NCBI GenBank assembly: GCA_021808195.1
Contig: JAKBCE010000181.1
Location: 1 to 5,065 of the forward strand
Source of the DNA: Pseudomonadota bacterium
GTDB lineage: Bacteria; Pseudomonadota; Gammaproteobacteria; Steroidobacterales; Steroidobacteraceae
DNA: 5,065 nucleotides
Direction: 5' to 3'
Of this stretch, positions 1-5,065 are shown one piece after another; position 1 is the stretch's first letter; each line of letters opens with the position of its first letter. The notes beneath the pieces were generated by a model, which was not told the DNA's origin, ran no database searches, and saw only the letters and a program-made list of their open reading frames with translations. The position numbers and the translations under genes are program-made.

Positions 1-1388
1 GAGCCCCAGGCATCATCGCTCCAATAGCGCCAATCCTGCACGATGTTATCGAGCGGAATGCCGATCGCGCGGTACTTCTGCACCACGCCGAGCAGTTGCC
101 GCTCCGATTTATAATGATCCCGGCTCTGCCAGAATCCGTATGCCCAGCGAGGCAGCAGCACGGCCCGGCCAGTGACGTAACGGTATCCGGCAATGACCTG
201 ATCCAGGTTCGCTCCATGGATGAAGTAGTAATCGATGGCCCGTCCGGCTTGCGAGTACAGCGAGAGCCGGCGGCGCACCGCCGCCGGGCGCGGCGGACGG
301 TGCAGCAGCGTGATGTACCCGCCCTCGCGGCGCCACACCAGCCGGATCGGAACCCGTTGACCCGCTTGCAGGCGCAAGCGGAAATTTCGGTACCAGGGGT
401 TCCAGTTCTGCCGCCAGGCATCGATGACCTCATGCCCATCGATCCACAGCTGTTGATAATCACTGCCGTAGAGGCTGAAGGTGTGCAGCCCGCTGCTGCG
501 CGCCTCGATCTGCCCCGTCCACACGACTTTCACGTGCGGCAGCTTGACGAGCGCCTTTGGAAATGAATGCGGATAGTGCGCGTGCCAGGTCAAATATTGA
601 TAGTCGATATTGCGCTCGGTGCGCTCGAGCATCAGCTTGCCGTGCACGTAGTAGCGGGCCGTGAGCCCGCCACGCCGGCCGTGATCATTGTAGAGAATCA
701 GACTCTTGGAGAGCTGTTGCCATGGGCGTGGGTTGCCGAACCGCGTGATTGAGGTATTGTCCCAGAGTATGCCGTAATCGCGGCTGGACACGACGAACGG
801 CACGACCACATTCATGTTGTGCTGAGCGAGCGTGAGACTTCGGCCTTTGTAATCGATGAGGCCAGTCTGATGCTGCCCGAGTCCATAGAAGGCCTCACCG
901 GGAGTCGATTCGAACTGCTGACGGATCTCAAAATATGAATCGCCGTCGATCGTCACAGGTTTGAAGCGGCTGCCACCCGGCAGCTCGCGTGAGATCACCC
1001 GGCCGTGCGCGTTGCGAAAGATGACCTGACCGTCACCGAGGCGAACCTGCGCAGTCAGGTCCGCAGTGCTGAGGGCTACGGTGTTGCCGCTCTGGCGAAC
1101 GGTGAACGGCGCGCCCGGGCCGAGAGTACGAACCGCCATGAGGCTCCTCGGCAGCGACAGGTCTGCGCTCGGGAACGCCGTCACCCGGATGATCTTCGGC
1201 CCGACAACCACCAGCCGCACACGCCGCGCCGCCCCGGCAATCGGCGTGACGATGATTCCACCCGCAATGCGCTCGACTGCCCCGCCCGCACGCGCAGCAC
1301 CCGGCAGGAGCAGTGCAGCGAACATCATCCACCCCAGAACGCCGCGGCTCGCCATCCGGCGAAACGCAGTGAAGTAGTCATGTGCCAT
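1..1388 (-). CDS. xyl31A: GH31 alpha-xylosidase with inserted PA14 domain (C-terminal part outside window)
   Basis: The first 462 residues of a family GH31 glycosidase are present; the frame stays open to the window edge. Residues 1-34 form a Sec signal peptide: basic n-region, hydrophobic stretch GWMMFAALLLPGA, and an ARA cleavage site before Gly35, so export is predicted. Residues about 45-250 are the GH31 N-terminal beta-sandwich, with IIRVTAFPSADLS, GEAFYGLGQHQTG and YGILWDNTS. Residues about 258-368 are a PA14 domain (WTGQIEA, SGLHTFSLYGSDYQQLWIDG). The catalytic barrel starts near residue 400 (LLPRWAYGFWQSRDHY, then QDWRYWSDDAWG). The nucleophile and acid/base aspartates would lie beyond the edge and cannot be checked. 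GH31 with an internal PA14 is the architecture of the Cellvibrio xyloglucan-oligosaccharide alpha-xylosidase Xyl31A, which removes non-reducing-end xylose. The ATG at 1386-1388 is chosen because GAGGAG lies six bases upstream; Met12 is a less likely start. Substrate is inferred from the PA14 domain and the adjacent GH35 gene; another GH31 specificity is possible. Confidence 0.9.
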   Translation of the reverse strand, partial: MAHDYFTAFRRMASRGVLGWMMFAALLLPGAARAGGAVERIAGGIIVTPIAGAARRVRLVVVGPKIIRVTAFPSADLSLPRSLMAVRTLGPGAPFTVRQSGNTVALSTADLTAQVRLGDGQVIFRNAHGRVISRELPGGSRFKPVTIDGDSYFEIRQQFESTPGEAFYGLGQHQTGLIDYKGRSLTLAQHNMNVVVPFVVSSRDYGILWDNTSITRFGNPRPWQQLSKSLILYNDHGRRGGLTARYYVHGKLMLERTERNIDYQYLTWHAHYPHSFPKALVKLPHVKVVWTGQIEARSSGLHTFSLYGSDYQQLWIDGHEVIDAWRQNWNPWYRNFRLRLQAGQRVPIRLVWRREGGYITLLHRPPRPAAVRRRLSLYSQAGRAIDYYFIHGANLDQVIAGYRYVTGRAVLLPRWAYGFWQSRDHYKSERQLLGVVQKYRAIGIPLDNIVQDWRYWSDDAWG

Positions 1389-1394
1389 CGGTCG

Positions 1395-1400
1395 CTCCTC
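1395..1400 (-). promoter_or_regulatory. Ribosome binding site of the GH31 gene
   Basis: GAGGAG on the minus strand, six bases before the ATG at 1388. It lies within the 16-bp gap after the GH35 stop codon. It fixes the GH31 start and leaves no room for a separate promoter, which supports co-transcription with the GH35 gene. Confidence 0.75.
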
Positions 1401-1404
1401 GGGT

Positions 1405-3009
1405 TCAGTAAGTTGCCAGGTGCACGTGCAGCACCTGTTGGAGAGCGGTGAAATTCAGGCCCCAATCGGTCTGATCGCCATTCCAGATACGTATGAAATT
1501 CCACACGCCGTCGTGATAGCGACCTTGGACGACTCGGACGTATTGCACGCGCTCCCCGCGACGCGGGCGTGCCAGGGAAAAGCTGACGCGAGCGTGGATA
1601 CCGGTGACCAGAAACTCATCCGGCCCCAGCTGGGCGATCAATGCACCGCCGACGGGCTTCATTCGGCGTACAAAGGGGGTCGTGCCGAACATCGGCATGT
1701 TGTAGGTCACTTTGACCTGCCAGCGTCCTAGCTCTAAGGTCTGTGGCCGCTCATCGTCGAGTTCCGCAACCCCATGCAGCCGGCCGGCGAAACTCAGCCT
1801 CGCCAGCAGCGACTGCATCGGCCGCACCAGTCGGTATTCCAGCGCAAACGGCGCGAGGGTCGCGGCGTCGACCACGCGCGCACCCAGCGGATAGTTGACA
1901 TACCCGGTGAAATCAATGCCGAACGGATCGAAGCCGATCGCCTGATGCCCAAGGGCGGCGAAGAGGTAACGGGCATACGGCGCAGCATTGCCGGTCTCGG
2001 CCACGAACAAGGCGTTGTCGGAACGGTGATACAGCTGCAGAACCCTCAAGTAACGCGCCGAGTCGGGCATGTAAATGTCTGGTCCGATCAGCGCGATGTC
2101 CGGCGCTGCTGCCTTCCACACCCCGAGCGCGTCATCGGTCGGACCACCGCTCTCGTAAGTGATCGGCGGGCCAGGGTGGAGCGGGTCGCGCAACGCGGCA
2201 TTGACATACATCGGAAGCGGATCGACCGCCTGGCCTGCGGCGGCGACCTTCTCGACGAAGCGACCGATGTTCCAGGCATGAAAGAACTCCCCTGCTTTCG
2301 ATCCGAACAGCGCGCGCCAAGTGCCCGGTCCGAGGTGCAGCGCTCGCCTCAGGCGCCGCGGCACCGGCCCGTCGAACAGCCGATCGGCGCGCGCCGAATA
2401 GTCCCGTACGCACCCGTACGTTCCGGTCTCGTTCTCGACCTGTACCATGATCACGGTGTGCTGCGGATCGATCGCCTTCAGGTGACGCATCAACGCCACG
2501 AATGCGCGCCGGTCCGCAGCAAGCGTCGCATGGGCGAGCGGGGACAACGAGGGCATCGGATCACCGTCGCGATTCACGACCCGGGGAAAGCGGCTGTTAT
2601 CGAGTTTTACCCACGCCGGGGTGTATCCCGGGCCGCCGTTTTTCCACGTCCCGAACCAGAGCAGGATCGCATGCAGGTGATGCCGGCGCGCCGCGCGCAG
2701 GAAATGGTCGAGAAACGAGAAATCGAACTGCCCCTCGCGCGGCTCGAGCTGCTCCCAGGCGATGGGCATGAAGATGGTATTGGCGTCAATCGCACGCATC
2801 GCCGGCCATACCTGCGGCAGCATCGAGCGGTAATTGCTGGAATTGTTCACCTGCGCGCCGAGCACCAGGTACGGCTTGCCGTCGACCTTGAGTTCGTAGC
2901 GGCCGTGCGCGCTGATCAGTCGCGGAAGCGGCTCGGCTCGCGCGCCCGGCGCAACCAGCACACCGAGGGCCAGCGCCACCCATACAGCCCATTGACGTAC
3001 CTGTTTCAT
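1405..3009 (-). CDS. bgl35A: GH35 beta-galactosidase with C-terminal DUF5597-type module
   Basis: A complete 534-residue exported glycosidase. Residues 1-25 are a signal peptide (QWAVWVALALGVLVAPGARA, AxA cleavage before Glu26). The GH35 TIM barrel covers about residues 35-385, with YLVLGAQVNNSSNYRS, MPIAWEQLEPREGQFDF and LLWFGTWKNG. The predicted acid/base is Glu194 in MVQVENETGTYG and the predicted nucleophile is Glu338 in ALFVAETGNAAP; their 144-residue spacing fits the family. Residues about 390-530 resemble the DUF5597 module, ending in FIRIWNGDQTDWGLNF. This GH35 plus DUF5597 type includes Cellvibrio Bgl35A, which removes beta-1,2-galactose from xyloglucan side chains. The next gene, 16 bp downstream, is a PA14-bearing GH31 that would act on the xylose exposed by this step. 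An in-frame ATG exists at 3060, but the ATG at 3009 is preferred: it directly precedes the signal peptide and has AGGGGGG upstream. Galactoside specificity is inferred from family and context; an arabinopyranosidase or other beta-galactosidase role is possible. Confidence 0.92.
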   Translation of the reverse strand: MKQVRQWAVWVALALGVLVAPGARAEPLPRLISAHGRYELKVDGKPYLVLGAQVNNSSNYRSMLPQVWPAMRAIDANTIFMPIAWEQLEPREGQFDFSFLDHFLRAARRHHLHAILLWFGTWKNGGPGYTPAWVKLDNSRFPRVVNRDGDPMPSLSPLAHATLAADRRAFVALMRHLKAIDPQHTVIMVQVENETGTYGCVRDYSARADRLFDGPVPRRLRRALHLGPGTWRALFGSKAGEFFHAWNIGRFVEKVAAAGQAVDPLPMYVNAALRDPLHPGPPITYESGGPTDDALGVWKAAAPDIALIGPDIYMPDSARYLRVLQLYHRSDNALFVAETGNAAPYARYLFAALGHQAIGFDPFGIDFTGYVNYPLGARVVDAATLAPFALEYRLVRPMQSLLARLSFAGRLHGVAELDDERPQTLELGRWQVKVTYNMPMFGTTPFVRRMKPVGGALIAQLGPDEFLVTGIHARVSFSLARPRRGERVQYVRVVQGRYHDGVWNFIRIWNGDQTDWGLNFTALQQVLHVHLATY

Positions 3010-3012
3010 CCG

Positions 3013-3019
3013 CCCCCCT
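3013..3019 (-). promoter_or_regulatory. Ribosome binding site of the GH35 gene
   Basis: AGGGGGG on the minus strand, ending three bases before the ATG at 3009 (about five if only the first five bases pair). It decides for Met at 3009, right before the signal peptide, over in-frame ATGs at 3024, 3027 and 3060. Confidence 0.6.
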
Positions 3020-3083
3020 GTCATCATCTTGATTCGTCGGGCATGGTACCGATCGCCCACCGTCCGGGTCGCGCGCGAAGGCC

Positions 3084-3112
3084 CGTTAGGCGCGCGCCTC
3101 GGGGAGCGTCAA
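3084..3112 (-). promoter_or_regulatory. Candidate sigma-70 promoter for the GH35-GH31 operon
   Basis: On the minus strand, TTGACG (3107-3112) matches the -35 consensus at five of six bases. A poor -10 follows at 16-17 bp: CCTAAC (3085-3090) or CTAACG (3084-3089). The start codon is about 75 bases downstream. The weak -10 makes this tentative; an activator-dependent promoter or one elsewhere in the gap is equally possible. Confidence 0.25.
3088..3099. repeat. Perfect 12-bp palindrome AGGCGCGCGCCT
   Basis: The sequence equals its own reverse complement with no spacer. It sits in the spacer and -10 region of the candidate GH35 promoter, where a dimeric regulator could block RNA polymerase. The alternating GC core is low in information for this GC-rich genome, so chance is a real alternative. 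Confidence 0.4.
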
Positions 3113-3181
3113 CTGCCGCTGCCGAGGCATCGGTGCAGGCTGCGACCCTGCTCGCGACCCGGCGGCCCTCTATGTGCGCGC

Positions 3182-4630
3182 CTATTCCGGCAGTGAACCG
3201 TTGGCGCCCAGCCCGCGGTACGCAGCCACGACTGCGGTCGTGAATGCCACCGCCCCCGCTAGGGCCGGCGGGAAAATGTCCTCCAGTCCGAGGAAACGGG
3301 CGACGTCCTGCTGCGGCTGATCGGTACAAGCCCGGCCGATGGCGAGCAATCGCTCGGCATGCGGATCGGTGAGTGCTCCGCCGGCACGTGCCCGCCCGAT
3401 CACGAAGCGCATCCACGCCGCGAGCGCCAGGGCGAGTCGTTCCCAGGAGCGCCCGGCAGTCATGGCATCGGTGACGCTCGGCAGCAGACGCACCGGAAGT
3501 TTCTTCGAGCCGTCCCAGGCAATCTGCGCGAGCTGATGTCTGACGCTTGGGGCTCGAAAACGCTCGAGCGTCGCCTCGATGTAGGACCCGATGTCGAGCG
3601 ACTCACTTGCGGGCAGGCCAGGCGCAACTTCTTCGCGCAACAGCTGCTCCACATAGCGCGCAACCTGCGGATCGCGCATCGCCTCGGCCACCGTGGCGTG
3701 GCCGCGCAAGAGTCCGAGGTAGGCCAGCGCCGAATGCGCGCCGTTGACTACTCTGAGCTTGGCACGATCATAGAGCGTGACGTCCCGAGTCAGCGTCACG
3801 CCGACCGCAGCCCAGTCCGCGACCCGCACCGCCGGGACATCCTCGATCACCCACTGCGTGAACTGCTCGCGCTGCACCGGCCAGGCGTCGTACAAGCCGC
3901 TCTCGGCGGCGACGCGCGCGATCAGGTCCGCATCGGTAGCCGGCGTGATGCTGTCGACCATGGTCCGCGGAAACGATACTTCCTGCTCGATCCAGCGCGC
4001 GAGCTCAGGATCATGCTCGGCAGCGAAGGCCGTGACCGCCGCACGCAGCGTCGGTCCGTTGTCGGGCAGATTGTCGCAGCTGACCACAGCAAACGGAGCC
4101 GTACCGCGCGTACGCCGTCGCCGCAGCCCTTCGGCAAGAAAGCCGATGACGCTGCGCACCGCATCACCGGCCCGCAGATCATGCGCAATGTCCGGGTGCT
4201 CGAGGTCAAGTCGCCCGTCGCCGTCGAGACAGTAGCCTTTTTCTGTGACGGTGAGCGTCACGAGACGCGTCTCTGGCGATTCCAGGCGCGCATACACGGC
4301 GGGCCGCTCCTGCGGAGCGACGAGGATCTCGCGCAGCGCACCGATCACGCGCAGTCGCGCCGTTTCGGCCAGCTCGACCAGACAGTACAGGTCATTCTGA
4401 GGCGCGAGGACATCGCGAACTGCACTGCTGTGCAACGCGACGGCGCTGATCGCCCACCGCGGATCCTGCTCGAGCAGCCGATCGGCGTAGTACGACTGAT
4501 GCGCGCGATGAAACGCGCCGGGGCCAAAGTGCAGCCAACCCACTCGACAGGCTTCGCGCGCGTAGCGCGGGCGAGCGACCGCCGCTCTCACCTGCGCCAG
4601 CGTCGCCTCGCTCAGCTGCTTCGGTTTCAT
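3182..4630 (-). CDS. uxuB: Fructuronate reductase / mannitol dehydrogenase family oxidoreductase
   Basis: A complete 482-residue cytoplasmic enzyme of the long-chain mannitol dehydrogenase family, at the usual family length and with no signal peptide. The N-terminal NAD-binding domain opens with VGWLHFGPGAFHRAHQ (about residues 30-45), followed by TLTVTEKGY (126-133), VSCDNLPDNG (183-192) and FPRTMVDSITPATD (220-233). The family catalytic motif K-x4-N-x2-H is intact as Lys291, Asn296 and His299 in KLRVVNGAHS; IAWDGSKKLPVRLL follows at 370-383. UxuB reduces D-fructuronate to D-mannonate with NADH in the Ashwell route of glucuronate breakdown. Family motifs alone do not separate fructuronate reductase from mannitol or altronate dehydrogenases; the choice rests on the divergent GH67 alpha-glucuronidase, which yields (4-O-methyl)glucuronate. 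The frame extends to an ATG at 4711, but that would overlap the GH67 start and put the promoter region inside the gene, and the extra residues do not look family-like; Met at 4630 is chosen although no strong Shine-Dalgarno precedes it. Confidence 0.88.
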   Translation of the reverse strand: MKPKQLSEATLAQVRAAVARPRYAREACRVGWLHFGPGAFHRAHQSYYADRLLEQDPRWAISAVALHSSAVRDVLAPQNDLYCLVELAETARLRVIGALREILVAPQERPAVYARLESPETRLVTLTVTEKGYCLDGDGRLDLEHPDIAHDLRAGDAVRSVIGFLAEGLRRRRTRGTAPFAVVSCDNLPDNGPTLRAAVTAFAAEHDPELARWIEQEVSFPRTMVDSITPATDADLIARVAAESGLYDAWPVQREQFTQWVIEDVPAVRVADWAAVGVTLTRDVTLYDRAKLRVVNGAHSALAYLGLLRGHATVAEAMRDPQVARYVEQLLREEVAPGLPASESLDIGSYIEATLERFRAPSVRHQLAQIAWDGSKKLPVRLLPSVTDAMTAGRSWERLALALAAWMRFVIGRARAGGALTDPHAERLLAIGRACTDQPQQDVARFLGLEDIFPPALAGAVAFTTAVVAAYRGLGANGSLPE

Positions 4631-4659
4631 TGCCCGGAGCGTACTGATAGCGGTATCAT
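4630..4659 (+). promoter_or_regulatory. Candidate sigma-70 promoter for the GH67 gene
   Basis: TTGCCC (4630-4635, four of six to the -35 consensus) and TATCAT (4654-4659, five of six to the -10) are separated by 18 bp. Transcription would start near 4666 and give a leader of about 32 bases. The -10 overlaps the right half of the LacI-like palindrome, so a bound repressor would occlude it. Confidence 0.4.
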
Positions 4660-4671
4660 TTTGCAACGCAA
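4644..4671 (-). promoter_or_regulatory. Candidate weak promoter for uxuB
   Basis: On the minus strand, TTGCGT (4666-4671, three of six) and TATCAG (4644-4649, four of six) are 16 bp apart. The -10 falls in the left half of the palindrome at 4645-4658. The match is weak. The argument for a promoter here is mainly that uxuB must be transcribed from this 67-bp divergent region. Confidence 0.25.
4645..4658. promoter_or_regulatory. Putative LacI-family operator between uxuB and the GH67 gene
   Basis: TGATAGCGGTATCA is an inverted repeat of TGATA/TATCA around a central CG, with one mismatched pair (positions 6 and 9). Even-length palindromes with a central CG are typical of LacI-family operators, and this one resembles the xyl-box TGGTAGCGCTAACA described for Xanthomonas xylan genes. 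It lies 14 bases before the uxuB start and 39 before the GH67 start, inside candidate promoters for both. The likely role is substrate-responsive repression of both genes. The regulator is not in this window. Confidence 0.55.
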
Positions 4672-4687
4672 TCACACGTTTATCGCC

Positions 4688-4693
4688 GGGGAG
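4688..4693 (+). promoter_or_regulatory. Ribosome binding site of the GH67 gene
   Basis: GGGGAG four bases before the ATG at 4698. No in-frame start codon is seen just upstream, and a signal peptide follows directly, so this site settles the start. Confidence 0.6.
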
Positions 4694-4697
4694 ACGC

Positions 4698-5065
4698 ATG
4701 TCGCAGTTCATTCAGGCAGCACGACGCTGCGCAACAGTCCTCGGAGCCACGGCCCTCCTCACCCTGCCCGCCCTGTCAGCCACGGCGCACGCCAACGACG
4801 GCTACCGAATCTGGCTGCGCTACGTATCGGTGCACGGTGCGTGGCTGCATCGGTACCGCCGCTCGGCGAGTGAGCTGGTGCCGGGTAGAGCGCGTTCCCC
4901 GACGCTGAGTGCGGCGACTGAGGAACTGGAGCGTGGGCTCTCCGGCATGCTGGGGCGTCCGGTGCCGAGCGAGCCGGCCATCACCCGCAACGGCGCGATC
5001 GTGCTCGGCACACCGCACGGCACACCGCTGCTGCGCTCGCTGCACCTGGGGCTGCGCACGCTCGG
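4698..5065 (+). CDS. GH67 alpha-glucuronidase, N-terminal part (continues past the window)
   Basis: Only the first 122 residues are in the window. Residues 1-32 are a Sec signal peptide: basic AARR, hydrophobic VLGATALLTLPALSATA, and an AHA cleavage site before Asn33. The mature protein opens with NDGYRIWLRYV, the typical start of GH67 alpha-glucuronidases (DGYxxWLRY). The GH67 N-terminal alpha/beta domain follows, with SPTLSAATEELERGLSGMLG (residues 67-86) and IVLGTPHGTPLLRSLHLG (101-118). The catalytic barrel and its acidic residues lie outside. GH67 enzymes remove (4-O-methyl)-D-glucuronic acid from the non-reducing terminal xylose of aldouronic acids produced by xylanases. The signal peptide points to a periplasmic, outer-membrane or extracellular location, unlike the GH67 enzymes that lack one. 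It is transcribed divergently from uxuB, which acts further along the same uronate route. No frameshift is seen in this part. The family call is firm despite truncation because the N-terminal motifs are specific. Confidence 0.88.
   Translation, partial: MSQFIQAARRCATVLGATALLTLPALSATAHANDGYRIWLRYVSVHGAWLHRYRRSASELVPGRARSPTLSAATEELERGLSGMLGRPVPSEPAITRNGAIVLGTPHGTPLLRSLHLGLRTL

Larger units (their letters stand above)
3010..3181. other. Intergenic gap between uxuB and the GH35 gene
   Basis: 172 bases without a convincing gene. It holds the GH35 ribosome binding site, a candidate promoter for the GH35-GH31 pair, and a perfect 12-bp palindrome. GC-rich arms at 3071-3077 and 3091-3097 can form a 7-bp stem with a 13-base loop, but no T-run follows on either strand, so I do not call a terminator. 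Its length, against 16 bp between GH35 and GH31, suggests that the GH35-GH31 pair has its own promoter rather than relying only on read-through from uxuB. Confidence 0.6.

Noticed and set aside
96..752. Small plus-strand open frames opposite the GH31 gene
   Set aside because: They are opposite a conserved coding frame, have no domain-like sequence and lack convincing ribosome binding sites.
1090..1145. Suspected frameshift in the N-terminal part of the GH31 gene
   Set aside because: A recount of the bases around 1111-1124 showed one continuous frame from the ATG at 1388 through SLMAVRTLGPGAPFTV to the window edge; the apparent shift was a miscount.
3071..3097. Possible rho-independent terminator downstream of uxuB
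   Set aside because: The GC arms can form a stem, but no T-run follows on either strand and the repeats are alternating GC, which pair in many registers.
1774..3243. Open frame of 489 codons on the plus strand, antisense to the GH35 gene
   Set aside because: Its translation is rich in Arg, Ala, Pro and His without any recognisable domain, and it lies opposite a gene with intact catalytic motifs. Long antisense frames are expected in GC-rich genes.
3359..4873. Open frame of 504 codons on the plus strand, antisense to uxuB and running into the GH67 start
   Set aside because: Low-complexity Arg-rich translation without domains; it overlaps uxuB in full and the GH67 gene in a different frame. 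A GC-driven shadow.

Overview
The window is a GC-rich, densely coded stretch of a Gram-negative bacterial chromosome. It carries four hemicellulose-catabolism genes, two of them cut by the window edges. Three of the four proteins start with a clear Sec-type signal peptide, and the proteins resemble those of plant-polysaccharide-degrading Gammaproteobacteria such as Cellvibrio and the Xanthomonadales. That taxonomic placement is inferred from protein resemblance and composition only.

Layout: (1) 1-1388, minus strand, the N-terminal 462 residues of a GH31 alpha-xylosidase with an inserted PA14 domain; its C-terminal half lies beyond position 1. (2) 1405-3009, minus strand, a complete GH35 beta-galactosidase with a C-terminal DUF5597-type module, 16 bp upstream of the GH31 gene and surely co-transcribed with it. 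(3) 3010-3181, a 172-bp gap with a candidate promoter and a perfect 12-bp palindrome. (4) 3182-4630, minus strand, a complete UxuB-type fructuronate reductase of the long-chain mannitol dehydrogenase family. (5) 4631-4697, a 67-bp divergent intergenic region with a LacI-family-like palindrome, candidate promoters and the ribosome binding site of the next gene. (6) 4698-5065, plus strand, the first 122 residues of a secreted GH67 alpha-glucuronidase, running off the right edge.

How they fit together: the GH35 and GH31 pair resembles the Bgl35A/Xyl31A pair known from xyloglucan utilisation in Cellvibrio japonicus. GH35 would remove galactose from xyloglucan side chains, and the PA14-bearing GH31 would then remove the exposed xylose. 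GH67 releases (4-O-methyl)glucuronate from the non-reducing end of xylan-derived aldouronic acids, and UxuB reduces fructuronate to mannonate in the cytoplasm, which drains uronic acids into the Ashwell pathway. The locus therefore joins xyloglucan side-chain trimming to glucuronoxylan/uronate catabolism. The operator-like palindrome between uxuB and the GH67 gene is well placed to control both directions. I see no RNA genes, mobile elements, CRISPR arrays or broken genes. The individual families are known; the points of interest are the arrangement and the candidate regulatory sites.
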